A DNA stretch of 64,000 nucleotides, taken from WHSW01 sp963781265. Its GTDB lineage: Bacteria > Actinomycetota > Thermoleophilia > Solirubrobacterales > 70-9. The stretch lies in NCBI GenBank assembly GCA_963781265.1, contig CAWAFH010000018.1, positions 372,001 to 436,000 on the forward strand. The letters run 5' to 3'. Positions 1 to 9,680 of the stretch are shown here, in pieces. The first letter of the stretch is position 1. Every line of letters begins with the position of its first letter. The notes under the pieces are model-generated. The model was given only the letters and a program-made list of their open reading frames with translations. It ran no database searches and had not been told where the DNA came from. A program made the translations under genes and the position numbers.

Positions 1-309
1 GGCGCGGCGTGTCGCGGGGTGCCGATCGGAACCCTCACCCTGGCGACGGGCGGAAACGGGAAGAATGGCTGCGTGTTCCCTCCGGTGACGGCGCAGTTCT
101 CGAGCCCCGACCAGGCCGGGATCGTCAGCGTCTCGTTCCGCGCCGGCAAGACCGCGCTCGCCGACGACACGGCGGCCCCGTTCGAGGCGCCGGTCCCCGA
201 GTCGGCGATCCGCGGCGAGCTGCCCGACAAGGCGGCGATCTCGGCCAAGGCCGTGTTCAGGGACGGCCGTCGGCTCGGTTACTCGCAAAGCGTGAGGCTC
301 TGTAAGTGA
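1..309 (+). CDS. C-terminal part of a secreted protein with an Ig-like end (truncated by window)
   Basis: The reading frame is open from the first base and ends at a TGA, so only the last ~102 residues are visible. The visible part has a beta-rich pattern (SFRAGKTALADDTAAPFEAPVP) like bacterial Ig-like domains that end in a short strand after an 'APFE' turn. It contains two isolated cysteines. Its TGA overlaps the GTG of the sulfatase downstream (GTGA), so the two genes are probably translationally coupled, and the product may be an envelope protein acting with the sulfatase. The function cannot be assigned from this fragment. Confidence 0.6.
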   Translation, partial: GAACRGVPIGTLTLATGGNGKNGCVFPPVTAQFSSPDQAGIVSVSFRAGKTALADDTAAPFEAPVPESAIRGELPDKAAISAKAVFRDGRRLGYSQSVRLCK

Positions 310-1892
310 GGCGTATCGCGGCCGCGGCCGCGATCGCCGCCGTCCTAATCGTCGCCGGGGGTTGTGGCGGCGAGGACCCCAACCCGCCGATCGAGCCGGA
401 CCCCGCCTACGGCGAGCAGCCGAACATCGTCTTCATCTACACCGACGACCAGGACTACTCGTCGTTCACGCGGCGGATCATGCCGAACACGTTCCGTGAG
501 ATCGTCGACCGCGGCACCAACTTCACCAACTACTACGACGCCACCCCGCTGTGCTGTCCGGCGCGGGCCGGGGTGCTCACCGGCCAGTACGGCCACAACA
601 ACGGCGTGCTCGCCAACAAGCCGGGCTACGGGGACCTCGACGACAACGAGAACACGCTGCCCGTGTGGCTGCAGCGAGCCGGATACAAGACCGCGATCGC
701 CGGCAAGTACCTGAACGGCTACGAGACGTCGGTCGACGACAAGGACGAGGTCGCGCCGGGCTGGGACCTCTGGTCGGTCGAGATCGGCAACGGTCGCGGC
801 TACTACGACTTCAAGCTCGCCGTCAACGGCCGACAGCGCAAGGAGCGCTACGAGGGCGAGTACCTGACCGATGTGATCAACCAGCGCGCCGTTGAGGACG
901 TCGAGCAGCTCTCCGGCAAGGCGCCGTTCTTCCTCTGGGTGACCCAGAGCGCTCCGCACGTCGAGAACATCAACGCCGACAGCGGCGGGCCGTGCGGCGG
1001 CGAGTCGGTGCCGCCGCCTCGCGACCTCGGGCGCTTTCAGGGGACCAGGCTGCCCCGCCTTCCGGGCGTGCTCGAGCGCGACGTCTCCGACAAGCCCGAG
1101 ATCATCAGCGGCCAGCCGGCGCTCGGGCCCGCCCGCCGCGAGGTGATTCGCCATCGCTACGAGTGCCGCATCGAGACGCTGCCCGCGGTCGACCGCGGCG
1201 TCGCGCAGATCGTCGACGCGCTGCGGGAGTCGGGTGAGCTCGAGGACACGATCCTCGTCTTCAGCTCCGACAACGGGACGTTCCAGGGCCAGCACCGGCT
1301 GCCGGGCGGCAAGGGCCTGGCCTACGAGGAGGCGTCGCACCTGCCGCTCGCGATCAGCGTGCCGCCCAAGTACGCGGGCGGCGCCGCGCCCCCGCCGACC
1401 GTCGGCGAGATGACCGCGAACATCGACTACGCCCCGACCTTCATCGACTGGGCCGGCTCGAAGAGCTGCCCGGAGGTCGGCGATTGCCGGGTGATGGACG
1501 GCCGCTCGCTGCTGCCGCTGTTCGACTCCTCCCAGGGCTCGTTCCCGGCCAACCGCCCGCTCGCCACCGAGCTCGACCTGGGCAAGGAGTCGGTCGCCCC
1601 GGGCCGCGGGATCCCGTGCGCGTTCGAAGGGGTCCGCAACGAGCGCTACCTGTTCGTCCGCCACACGTCGCTGCCGGACCTGAAGACCGGGACCTGCGAA
1701 CCGGCCGACGTGCGCGAGCTCTACGACCACCTTCGCGACCCGTTCGAGCTCACCAACCTGCTGCCCGCCGCACCCGACTCGCCCGAGGCGGCGCTCGAGG
1801 CGCGCCTCGCGACCCTCAGCGACGACCTCCACGTATGCGCCGGGATCGAGGGTCGCGACCCCGAGCCCGAGAGTGGCCACTACTGCGGCTGA
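306..1892 (+). CDS. Sulfatase family lipoprotein (arylsulfatase-like)
   Basis: 528 aa alkaline-phosphatase superfamily sulfatase, expected to hydrolyse sulfate esters outside the membrane. Residues 1-20 form a hydrophobic signal ending in VAGGC, a plausible lipobox with C20 as the lipidated residue. The metal-binding TDDQ lies at 46-49. The formylglycine motif CxPxR is at 83-87 (CCPAR followed by AGVLTG), so C83 is the residue expected to be converted to formylglycine. A second metal site, SSDNGT, occurs in the middle (about residue 320). The GTG start overlaps the previous stop by 4 bp. No formylglycine-generating enzyme is visible in the window, so maturation would depend on a gene elsewhere. 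The substrate is unknown. Confidence 0.9.
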   Translation: MRRIAAAAAIAAVLIVAGGCGGEDPNPPIEPDPAYGEQPNIVFIYTDDQDYSSFTRRIMPNTFREIVDRGTNFTNYYDATPLCCPARAGVLTGQYGHNNGVLANKPGYGDLDDNENTLPVWLQRAGYKTAIAGKYLNGYETSVDDKDEVAPGWDLWSVEIGNGRGYYDFKLAVNGRQRKERYEGEYLTDVINQRAVEDVEQLSGKAPFFLWVTQSAPHVENINADSGGPCGGESVPPPRDLGRFQGTRLPRLPGVLERDVSDKPEIISGQPALGPARREVIRHRYECRIETLPAVDRGVAQIVDALRESGELEDTILVFSSDNGTFQGQHRLPGGKGLAYEEASHLPLAISVPPKYAGGAAPPPTVGEMTANIDYAPTFIDWAGSKSCPEVGDCRVMDGRSLLPLFDSSQGSFPANRPLATELDLGKESVAPGRGIPCAFEGVRNERYLFVRHTSLPDLKTGTCEPADVRELYDHLRDPFELTNLLPAAPDSPEAALEARLATLSDDLHVCAGIEGRDPEPESGHYCG

Positions 1893-1914
1893 GCCGCGGC
1901 CGCTGCGCTCAGCC
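1887..1914. terminator. Inverted repeat over convergent stop codons
   Basis: Arms GGCTGAGC (1887-1894) and GCTCAGCC (1907-1914) are perfectly complementary around a 12-nt GC-rich loop. The TGA of the sulfatase lies in the left arm and the TGA of the convergent small gene lies in the right arm. It is probably a bidirectional terminator without a T-tract. The same GGCTGAGC arm is reused at 41.45 kb. Confidence 0.5.
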
Positions 1915-2205
1915 GATCACCCAGTCGTCGATCTCGTCGCGGTCGAAGCGATAGCGCTCCGGGCTCGACCGGTTGTGGCCCTCGACGACGAAGAACGGGA
2001 TCGCGCTGCGCTCGACGAGGCCCATCACGTCGGCGGACGACGACTCGAGCTCGGCGGCGACCTGGTCGACGGTCATCAACCGCGGGTCATCGGGCCAGTC
2101 GGCGATCCGCGGCGACTCGGACGGGCGCTCACCGTAGGACTGCACGAAGGCGCGGGCGACGAGGGCGAACATGATGCAGGCAACGAGGACGCCGAGCAGG
2201 GTCAC
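1909..2205 (-). CDS. Membrane-anchored small protein with excisionase/MerR-like HTH
   Basis: 98 aa from a GTG start. Residues 2-22 form one hydrophobic helix (TLLGVLVACIMFALVARAFV). From about residue 44 the sequence MTVDQVAAELESSSADVMGLVERSAIPFFVVEGHNR...YRFDRDEIDDWV has the pattern of an excisionase/MerR-type winged HTH, with the 'R.F...EI..W' ending typical of that fold. A DNA-binding-like domain tethered to the membrane is unusual; the fold may instead serve protein binding. It converges on the sulfatase gene and runs in the same direction as the crotonase upstream (20 bp gap). The family is not recognised by name. Confidence 0.65.
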   Translation of the reverse strand: MTLLGVLVACIMFALVARAFVQSYGERPSESPRIADWPDDPRLMTVDQVAAELESSSADVMGLVERSAIPFFVVEGHNRSSPERYRFDRDEIDDWVIG

Positions 2206-2225
2206 GGTACGAGGCTAGCGGCGCG

Positions 2226-3029
2226 CTACCGGCCCTTCCACTCTGGGCGGCGTTTCTCGGCGAACGCGCGGACACCCTCGCGGAAATCCTCGGACGCGAA
2301 GCAGGACTCGCGCAGCTCGACCAGCTCGCGCTCCTGCTCTTCGGTCAGCACGCCGGCCCGGGCGAGGGTCTCGATCGCGCGCTTGTTGCCGGTCATCGAG
2401 AGCGGCGCGTTGGCCGCCACCTCGGCCGCGAGCTCGAGCGAATCCGCCTCCACCTCGGCGTCGGGGACGGTCCAGTTGACGAGCCCGATCCGCTCGGCGC
2501 GCGCGGCGTCGACGTTGCGCCCGGTGAGGAAGAGCTCGCGGGTGTAGGCGATCCCGATCACGTCGATGAAGCGCTCGAGGCCCGTGTGGCCGTAGATCAG
2601 GCCGAGCTTCGCGGGCGGCATCCCGAGCGTCGCTCCGGCGGCGCAGAGGCGCATGTCGCAGCGGACGGCGAGCTCGAGCCCGCCACCGAGGCAGTGACCG
2701 TTGATCGCCGCGACCACCGGGTACGGGTGGGTGCTGATCGCGTCCATCGCGTCGGTGAACGGATGCGCCACCAACGCCTCGGCGTCGCGCTCGAACGAGC
2801 CCTCGGGCAGCGCGCCGATGTCGTAGCCGGCCGAGAAGGCGCTGCCGGTGCCGGTGATCAGCACGCATCGCGTCTCGATCCCGCCGGCGAGCTCCAGGAG
2901 CGTCGAGGCGAGCGCGTCGAGCACCTCGTGGTCGAGCGGGTTGCGCTTCTCGGGGTTGTTGAGGGTCAGTCGCGCGACGGCCTCGGCGGGGCGGTCGAGG
3001 ATCAGCTTCCCGGAGGCGAGATCGGTCAC
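2226..3029 (-). CDS. Enoyl-CoA hydratase/isomerase (crotonase) family protein
   Basis: 267 aa crotonase fold, acting on acyl-CoA thioesters. The first oxyanion-hole region (SAFSAGYDIG) and the second (CLGGGLELA) are both present. Of the two catalytic glutamates of classical enoyl-CoA hydratase, the first position reads PAK instead of PE. The second is retained in TRELFLTG. Loss of one Glu is common in crotonases that do not hydrate, such as isomerases, decarboxylases and thioesterases, so the exact reaction is uncertain. The C-terminal RRPEWKGR is the usual end of the family. The GTG start is separated by one base from a heptad-repeat block that occupies the place of a normal Shine-Dalgarno. 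Confidence 0.85.
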   Translation of the reverse strand: MTDLASGKLILDRPAEAVARLTLNNPEKRNPLDHEVLDALASTLLELAGGIETRCVLITGTGSAFSAGYDIGALPEGSFERDAEALVAHPFTDAMDAISTHPYPVVAAINGHCLGGGLELAVRCDMRLCAAGATLGMPPAKLGLIYGHTGLERFIDVIGIAYTRELFLTGRNVDAARAERIGLVNWTVPDAEVEADSLELAAEVAANAPLSMTGNKRAIETLARAGVLTEEQERELVELRESCFASEDFREGVRAFAEKRRPEWKGR

Positions 3030-3095
3030 GCTCGCCGTCCGCCGCTCGCCGGTCGCCGTTCGAGCGCCCAGCGCCGAGCGGCGAGAGCCGAGCGA
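3030..3095. repeat. Palindromic heptad-repeat block (GGCGAGC/GCTCGCC family)
   Basis: The 66 bp between the biotinyl gene stop and the crotonase GTG can be read almost entirely as degenerate 7-mers: CGCTCGC, CGTCCGC, CGCTCGC, CGGTCGC, CGTTCGA, then the opposite orientation GCGCCGA, GCGGCGA, GAGCCGA. The head-to-head order would form a long imperfect hairpin. The same heptads occur near 13.93, 25.98 and 61.08 kb. Confidence 0.75.
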
Positions 3096-3305
3096 TTACT
3101 CGAGGACAACCAGGACGTCCCCTTCTTGAACCGACTGTCCCTCCGAGCAGCGGATCTCCTTGACCACGCCGTCGTCCTCGACCTCGACGGGCATCTCCAT
3201 CTTCATCGACTCGAGGATGACGACGGTGTCCCCGTCGGCGACCTCGTCCCCGACCGCGATCTCGATCTTCCACACGGTTCCGGTGATGTGAGCTTCAACG
3301 TCCAT
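3096..3305 (-). CDS. Stand-alone biotin/lipoyl-attachment carrier protein
   Basis: 69 aa, consisting of one biotinyl domain only. The attachment motif ESMKME is at 32-37, so K35 is the biotinylated lysine. The flanking GDEVADGDTVVILE and EGQSVQEGDVLVVLE are the two typical hammerhead half-motifs. Short carriers of this size exist in actinobacteria as separate subunits of acyl-CoA carboxylases. A carboxyltransferase gene lies about 20 kb away at 23.0 kb, but no biotin carboxylase is in the window. The ATG start is 27 bp from the divergent glycosyltransferase start. Confidence 0.85.
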   Translation of the reverse strand: MDVEAHITGTVWKIEIAVGDEVADGDTVVILESMKMEMPVEVEDDGVVKEIRCSEGQSVQEGDVLVVLE

Positions 3306-3332
3306 CGACGGGCGGGACAATATCCCGCTGAG

Positions 3333-4016
3333 ATGACGAAGCTCGTGGTCATAGCGGCAGCTCGCGACGAGGCCGACCGGATCGGGGCCAGCGTCGACGC
3401 GCTCGCGGCCGCCTTTCCGGGGGCCGAGGTCTGGGTCGCCGACGACGCCTCGACCGATGGGACCTCGGAGGTCGCGCTCGCCCACGGGGCCCGGGTCGTG
3501 AGCCGCGGCCGCCCCCACGGCAAGGGCGGCAACATGACCGCCGCCGCGACGGCGGCGCTCGGCGACATCGGCTCCGACGACGATCTGATCCTGCTCTGCG
3601 ACGGCGACCTCGGCGCCTCCGCCGCGCAGCTGCGCCCGCTGGTCGAGGCGGTCGCGGGCGGGGACTGCGACCTCGCGATCGCGGCGTTTCGCCGGCGGGT
3701 GGGCGGCGGCTTCGGGATCGCGCTTCGCTTCGCCCGCTGGGCGATCCGCAACCGCTGCGGCTACGCGGCCGGGGCGCCGATCTCGGGCCAGCGAGCGATG
3801 CGGGCGGCCGTGCTGCGCGACGTGCTGCCGTTCGCTCACGGTTACGGAATGGAGATCGGGATGACGGTCGACGCCGTGCGCGCCGGCTTCCGGGTCGCCG
3901 AGCTCGAGCTCGACCTCGAACACCGGGCGACGGGCAGGACCCTCGCCGGCTTCCTGCACCGGGGCCGCCAGCTGCGCGACTTCTCCCGCGCCTGGTGGAG
4001 CCGGCGCTCACGCTGA
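3333..4016 (+). CDS. GT2-family glycosyltransferase
   Basis: 227 aa GT-A fold enzyme that would transfer a sugar from a nucleotide or polyprenyl donor. The start is the ATG at 3333, giving MTKLVVIAAARDEADRI. Donor-binding WVADDASTDGT is at about 33-43 and the metal-binding region LLCDGDLG at about 87-94. There is no C-terminal membrane segment, so it is probably cytosolic. The short length fits the dolichyl-phosphate-mannose synthase-like subgroup without the membrane domain. The acceptor is unknown. It is divergent from the biotinyl carrier and codirectional with glycerol kinase. Confidence 0.8.
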   Translation: MTKLVVIAAARDEADRIGASVDALAAAFPGAEVWVADDASTDGTSEVALAHGARVVSRGRPHGKGGNMTAAATAALGDIGSDDDLILLCDGDLGASAAQLRPLVEAVAGGDCDLAIAAFRRRVGGGFGIALRFARWAIRNRCGYAAGAPISGQRAMRAAVLRDVLPFAHGYGMEIGMTVDAVRAGFRVAELELDLEHRATGRTLAGFLHRGRQLRDFSRAWWSRRSR

Positions 4017-4038
4017 GCCGCGTATAGCCTCAGCTGGC

Positions 4039-5496
<1,458 letters not shown>

Positions 5497-5547
5497 CCGA
5501 GGCGACGCCGGGGGGTTAGTGCGCCTGCCGGCGCGGACCGGCAACGA

Positions 5548-6333
5548 ATGCAAGAGCTCAAGCCCCAGCGCTACAAGGACCCCCGCCCCGCGGAGCAGTT
5601 CCAGCCCGTGCACGAGTGGTCGCGCACCCACGACCCGACCTGGGTCTACCAGGCGGTTCGCGTGATCATGACCTGGATTGCGCTCATTCCCTATCGCACC
5701 CGGGCGATCTCGGTGCCCAACGTCCCGCTGCGCGGCCCGGTGATCCTCGCCCCGAACCACTTCTCGAACATGGACCACTTCTTCGCCGGCGTCCACACCC
5801 GCCGCCGGATCCGGTTCATGGCCAAGTCGCAGCTGTTCGGCAAGAACCCGGTGCTCGACTACATCTACAAATACGGCGGCGTGTTCCCGGTGCGGCGGGG
5901 CCACCACGACGACGAGACCTTCATCACCGCGAACGCGATCCTGGAGCGCGGCGGCTGCGTGCTCATGTACGCGGAGGGCGGGCGCTCGCGCACCGGCGAG
6001 CTCGGCGAGGCGAAGCCGGGGGTCGGGCGCCTGGCGCTCGAGTCCGGCGCGCCGGTGATCCCGGTCGCGATCCACGGCTCGAAGGGCGTGCGGTCGTGGA
6101 AGCGGCTGGCCTTCCCGAAGGTCACCGTCCAGTACGGCGAGCCGATCACGTTCCCGGTCGTGGCCGAGCCCACCCGCGAGCAGCAGGTCGAGGCGGCGCG
6201 CGAGATCTTCGAGCCCGTCAAGCAGATGTACGCGGCGCTCGAGCAGCAGGGCCGCAGCGGCGTGATCAAGTCGCTGCGCTCAGGGGCCGCCGACGCGGTC
6301 GCCGGCGCCTCGGCGACCCGCGCCCACTCCTAG
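5548..6333 (+). CDS. plsC: 1-acyl-sn-glycerol-3-phosphate acyltransferase
   Basis: 261 aa PlsC-type acyltransferase, adding an acyl chain to lysophosphatidate at the membrane. The catalytic HX4D motif is H71-D76 (HFSNMD), the glycerol-phosphate motif EGGRSRTG is at 143-150, and a proline-containing motif (GAPVIPVAIHG) follows. An amphipathic or hydrophobic stretch at 35-49 may dock to the membrane. It lies 51 bp after glpK, and a small GC hairpin (TGCCGG/CCGGCA) stands just before the ATG. It is plausibly co-transcribed with glpK and would use G3P-derived substrate. It converges on the MBL gene with 3 bp between stops. Confidence 0.9.
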   Translation: MQELKPQRYKDPRPAEQFQPVHEWSRTHDPTWVYQAVRVIMTWIALIPYRTRAISVPNVPLRGPVILAPNHFSNMDHFFAGVHTRRRIRFMAKSQLFGKNPVLDYIYKYGGVFPVRRGHHDDETFITANAILERGGCVLMYAEGGRSRTGELGEAKPGVGRLALESGAPVIPVAIHGSKGVRSWKRLAFPKVTVQYGEPITFPVVAEPTREQQVEAAREIFEPVKQMYAALEQQGRSGVIKSLRSGAADAVAGASATRAHS

Positions 6334-6336
6334 CGC

Positions 6337-7242
6337 CTACTCGTAACGGGGCGCGACGGTCTTCCAGTGCTCCGGGTCGTGCCCCGGGAGGATCACGGCC
6401 TGCGGATAGGTGCGGGCGAAGTGCTGGAGCTCGCGCATCGAGCGCCGCCAGTTGTGGCGGTCGAGCGGGCGCGGCGGCTCCGGGGCCCCGTCGAGCTGGC
6501 CGATCGTGTAGATCGCATCGCCGGCGATGACCAGGTCGCGGTCGCGCAGGCGGCAGATCACCGACTGGTGACCGGCGCTGTGCCCCGGCGTCGAGGCGAG
6601 GCGGACGCTGCCGTCCCCGAACAGGTCGAAGGTCCGCCCGAACGTCGCGTAGGAGCTGACGCGATCGGAGTCGTAGCTGAGCGTCCGGTAGTCGAAGGCG
6701 TAGTCATAGTGCGCGGGGCGATAGCCGCGCAGCAGCGGGCGCGAGTCGGTGGTCGCGGCGATCCACTCGGCGTCGGTGAGCAGGAAGGTGGCGCCCGGGA
6801 ACTCCGACATCCCGGAGGCGTGGTCGACGTGCAGGTGGGTCATGACCACGAGCGGGATCGACTTCGGATCGATCCCGCGGTCGCGCAACTGGGCGAGCAG
6901 ATCCTTGCCCGGCTCGACCTCCGGGCCGAGGAACCGGGTGACGAGGCGGCCGAGGTTCTCCACCGGCGACGCCGCGATCGACGCGTGCAGGCCGGTGTCG
7001 ACCAGGAGCACCCCCGCGCTCGGGTGGCGGATCAGATAGGCGGGGACCGGCAGGGTGAGCCGCTTCGACTTCGGCGTGCCGAGCCCGAGCATCCGCAGGG
7101 TCGGGAGGCTGCTCGCGCCCTCGATCCCGGCCCGCGGCGACCGCACCGTCCCGGTCAGGATCGGCTCGACCACGACGGAGGCGCCCCGGGTGCCCCCTGG
7201 AAGGGGTCCGTCGAGCGGTTTCGTCTCGGCTCGAACCTTCAT
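6337..7242 (-). CDS. MBL-fold hydrolase, N-acyl homoserine lactonase-like
   Basis: 301 aa metallo-beta-lactamase fold enzyme. The dinuclear zinc motif HxHxDH is at 136-141 (HLHVDH). Further ligands are in TPGHSAGHQS and IAGDAIY, and ILPGHDPEHW is at the end. LIRHPSAGVLLVDTGLHAS and the overall motif order are those of the AHL-lactonase (AiiA/AttM) branch, so a lactone is a reasonable substrate, although other esters are possible. The ATG at 7242 was chosen because it precedes the conserved N-terminal strands and leaves 36 bp to the divergent SDR gene. Confidence 0.8.
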   Translation of the reverse strand: MKVRAETKPLDGPLPGGTRGASVVVEPILTGTVRSPRAGIEGASSLPTLRMLGLGTPKSKRLTLPVPAYLIRHPSAGVLLVDTGLHASIAASPVENLGRLVTRFLGPEVEPGKDLLAQLRDRGIDPKSIPLVVMTHLHVDHASGMSEFPGATFLLTDAEWIAATTDSRPLLRGYRPAHYDYAFDYRTLSYDSDRVSSYATFGRTFDLFGDGSVRLASTPGHSAGHQSVICRLRDRDLVIAGDAIYTIGQLDGAPEPPRPLDRHNWRRSMRELQHFARTYPQAVILPGHDPEHWKTVAPRYE

Positions 7243-7278
7243 CGCGCCGCCACTGTAGACGTATAGCCTGCCTGCTCC

Positions 7279-8133
7279 ATGGCGACCGAGGCCTCGCGAA
7301 TCTTTGCGCCCGGGCTGCTCGAGGGCCGGGTCTGCGTGGTCTCCGGGGCCGGCTCGGGCCTCGGCCGCCAGGCGGCGCTCGAGCTGGCGCGGCTGGGGGC
7401 AACCGTGATCGGCTGCGGGCGCCGGCTCGAGCCGCTCGAGGAGACGGCGGCGGCGATCGAGCCGCTTGCGGGCGCCGCCGAGTCGGTCGCCATGGACATC
7501 CGCGACGAGGAAGCGGTCGATTCGCTGTTCGACGGGGTGGTCGCGCGCCACGGCCGCGTCGACGTGCTCGTCAACAACGCCGGCGGGCAGTTCCTGAGCC
7601 CCGCCGAGGCGATCTCGCCGAAGGGCTTCCGGACCGTGATCGAGCTCAACGTGCTCGGCACCTGGCTGATGACCCACGCGGCGGCGACCAAGGCGTTCAT
7701 TCCCCAGGAGTCCGGCAAGGTGCTGAGCGTCACCCTCTCGCCGCACAACGGGATGCCCGGGATGGTCCACTCGGGCGCCGCGAGGGCGGCGGTCGAGAAC
7801 ATGATGCGGACGCTGTCGGTCGAGTGGGCGCGGTTCGGGATCCGCACGTGCGCGATCGCCGCCGGCCAGTTCGACACCGAGACCCTGCGGACGAAGTACC
7901 CGCCCGAGGTGGTCGAGGCGGTGCCCGCGACGGTGCCGCTGCAGCGGCTCGGCACCGAGGAGGAGATGGCCTGGCTGATCGCCTATCTGGCGTCGCCGGC
8001 CGGCGACTTCTTCTCCGGGACGACGATCACGATCGACGGCGCCCGCGACAACTGGTTCGGAGCCTGGCCGCCCGGCGTCTACGGGTCGCGCGACGAGCCC
8101 CCGGCCGAGGAACGTCGTCCGAAGCGCGAGTGA
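7279..8133 (+). CDS. SDR oxidoreductase similar to peroxisomal trans-2-enoyl-CoA reductase (PECR)
   Basis: 284 aa Rossmann-fold reductase. The cofactor motif is SGAGSGLG (22-29), followed by a VNNAGG strand. The usual catalytic YxxxK is absent: the site reads HSGAARAAVENM, with R169 where Lys is expected. The sequence HSGAARAG...LEWA is characteristic of the PECR/DECR2 branch, which reduces enoyl-CoA thioesters with NADPH, so an enoyl-CoA reductase role fits better than a classical dehydrogenase. The C-terminus DGARDNWFGAWPPG is also family-like. TATAGC at 7262-7267 could be its -10 element. The gene is divergent from the lactonase-like gene. Confidence 0.8.
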   Translation: MATEASRIFAPGLLEGRVCVVSGAGSGLGRQAALELARLGATVIGCGRRLEPLEETAAAIEPLAGAAESVAMDIRDEEAVDSLFDGVVARHGRVDVLVNNAGGQFLSPAEAISPKGFRTVIELNVLGTWLMTHAAATKAFIPQESGKVLSVTLSPHNGMPGMVHSGAARAAVENMMRTLSVEWARFGIRTCAIAAGQFDTETLRTKYPPEVVEAVPATVPLQRLGTEEEMAWLIAYLASPAGDFFSGTTITIDGARDNWFGAWPPGVYGSRDEPPAEERRPKRE

Positions 8134-8382
8134 GGATCCGTCCGGGTCAGGGGACGTGATGCCGTCAGCGGCGCCTCGGGCGGCGGTTCGCTGGCCGAGC
8201 ACACGGGCGCGACGGCGAAGAAGGTGATCGAGCAGATCCCCCACGACTTCGCGCTCTCCTCGCGGACGGTGTTCTACGGGATGGCCGTCGCGATGGCGCT
8301 CGCCTTCATCGTCTCCCTGGTGGCGATGCCGAGCGGCAAGGTCACCGAGGTGATCCAGGCTCCCGACGACGCTCCAGCCTGA
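8134..8382 (+). pseudogene. C-terminal remnant of an MFS drug-efflux permease
   Basis: The frame just after the SDR stop is open to the TGA at 8380 but has no usable start. From 8161 it reads AVSGASGGGSLAEHTGATAK, then KVIEQIPHDFALSSRTVFYGMAVAMALAFIV and SLVAMPSGKVTEV, one hydrophobic helix with flanks. This resembles the last transmembrane helix and tail of DHA2/EmrB-type MFS transporters. Nothing upstream encodes the rest, because the SDR gene abuts it directly. I interpret it as the tail left after deletion of the transporter gene. The family call rests on pattern only. Confidence 0.5.
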
Positions 8383-8388
8383 TTAGCT

Positions 8389-8404
8389 GCCGGGTACACC
8401 CGGC
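8389..8404. promoter_or_regulatory. Short palindrome upstream of the P450 gene
   Basis: GCCGGG (8389-8394), four bases, then CCCGGC (8399-8404), 20 bp before the P450 ATG. It could be an operator or a weak terminator for the remnant upstream. No T-tract follows. Confidence 0.35.
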
Positions 8405-8423
8405 GACTGAGAGGGGTTTCGAG

Positions 8424-9680
8424 ATGTCCGAGAGCGCGGTCGAGCGAGGCGAGCAGGCACAGGAGCCGCTCGACGAGGTCCTGGTCGGAGAGCGCGAGCG
8501 CTGGCTCGACGGACCTCCGCAGGAGCTGTTCAAGCGGATGCGCTCAGAGTGCCCGGTGCACTGGACCCCGGAGATCACCGAGTACCCCGAGGAGGACGGC
8601 TTCTGGTCGGTCACGCTCGCGGACGACGTCCACGCGGTCAGCCGCGATTGGAAGACGTACTCGTCCGAGCGCGGCGGGATCACCGCCCTCACCAACGCGA
8701 TCATGCCGCTGGAGCTGATCCAGGCGATGTTCATCGGCATGGACCCGCCCAAGCACGACCGCCTCAAGGCGCTGTTCCAGCGCGGCTTCACGCCGAAGCG
8801 GATCGCCGAGCACGAGGACGCCATCCGGCGGATCACGATCGAGGTGCTCGACCGGCTCGAGGGGCGCGACGAGTGCGACCTCGTTTCCGAGGTCGCGCAG
8901 CCGGTCGTCGCCCGGGTGATCGGCAGCTTCATGGGCCTGCCGCCCGAGGACGACATCGTCTGGGCGCGGCTGATGAACAACACGCTCGGCGCCGGCGAGC
9001 GCGAGGGCCCCGAGGACACCGAGCTGATCATGCAGGAGGACGTGCCGGAGATCTTCGAGCGCTGCCGCAAGCTGATCGAGGAGCGGCGCGAGACGCCGAC
9101 CGACGACCTGACCAGCGTCCTCGTCCACGCCGAGGTCGACGGCGAGAAGCTCGAGGAGCACGAGATCGTGATGGGCTTCTTCCTGCTGATGGCGGCGGGC
9201 AACGACTCGACCAAGGCGACGTTCTGCTCCGGCATGCGCGCGCTGATCGAGAACCCCGAGGAGCGCGCGAAGGTGGTCGCCGACCCGAGCCTGATCTCGA
9301 GCACGGTCGAGGAGTCGCTGCGGATGTTCCCGGCGTTCGCCCACTTCCGCCGCACCGCGACCGAGGACGTCGAGCTCAACGGCGCCCAGATCTCGGAGGG
9401 CGAGAAGGTCGTGATGTGGTACGTGTCGTCCAACCGCGACGAGTCGCGCTATGAGGACCCGGACCGCTTCGACGTCGAGCGCAACCCGGAGCATCAGGCG
9501 TTCGGCGCCGGCGGCCGCCACTTCTGCCTCGGCGCGGCGCTGGCGCGACTGGAGCTCAACGTGCTCTTCGAGGAGACGCTGAAGCGCTACCCCCGGATGG
9601 AGTTCGCCGGCGACCCCGAGTACGCGGTCTCGCCGTTCATCAACCAGCTGCGCACGCTGCCGGTGAAGCTCAGCCCGTAG
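8424..9680 (+). CDS. Cytochrome P450
   Basis: 418 aa class I bacterial P450. The heme-ligand motif FGAGGRHFCLGAALARLE places the cysteine at 368. The ExxR motif is EESLR, and the I-helix oxygen-activation motif is AGNDSTK, with Ser-Thr in place of the more usual Thr-Thr. The FIGMDPPKHDRLKALFQRGFTPKRI block (C-helix area) is typical of the CYP124/125/142-like and related lipid- or steroid-oxidising P450s of actinobacteria, but the substrate cannot be fixed from sequence. The ATG follows a purine-rich GAGAGGGG. Redox partners are not adjacent; an FprA-like reductase is at 42.1 kb. Confidence 0.92.
   Translation: MSESAVERGEQAQEPLDEVLVGERERWLDGPPQELFKRMRSECPVHWTPEITEYPEEDGFWSVTLADDVHAVSRDWKTYSSERGGITALTNAIMPLELIQAMFIGMDPPKHDRLKALFQRGFTPKRIAEHEDAIRRITIEVLDRLEGRDECDLVSEVAQPVVARVIGSFMGLPPEDDIVWARLMNNTLGAGEREGPEDTELIMQEDVPEIFERCRKLIEERRETPTDDLTSVLVHAEVDGEKLEEHEIVMGFFLLMAAGNDSTKATFCSGMRALIENPEERAKVVADPSLISSTVEESLRMFPAFAHFRRTATEDVELNGAQISEGEKVVMWYVSSNRDESRYEDPDRFDVERNPEHQAFGAGGRHFCLGAALARLELNVLFEETLKRYPRMEFAGDPEYAVSPFINQLRTLPVKLSP

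Noticed and set aside
1873..2547. Plus-strand open frame antisense to the small HTH gene and crotonase
   Set aside because: Composition-driven shadow in GC-rich DNA; the minus-strand frames carry recognisable domains.
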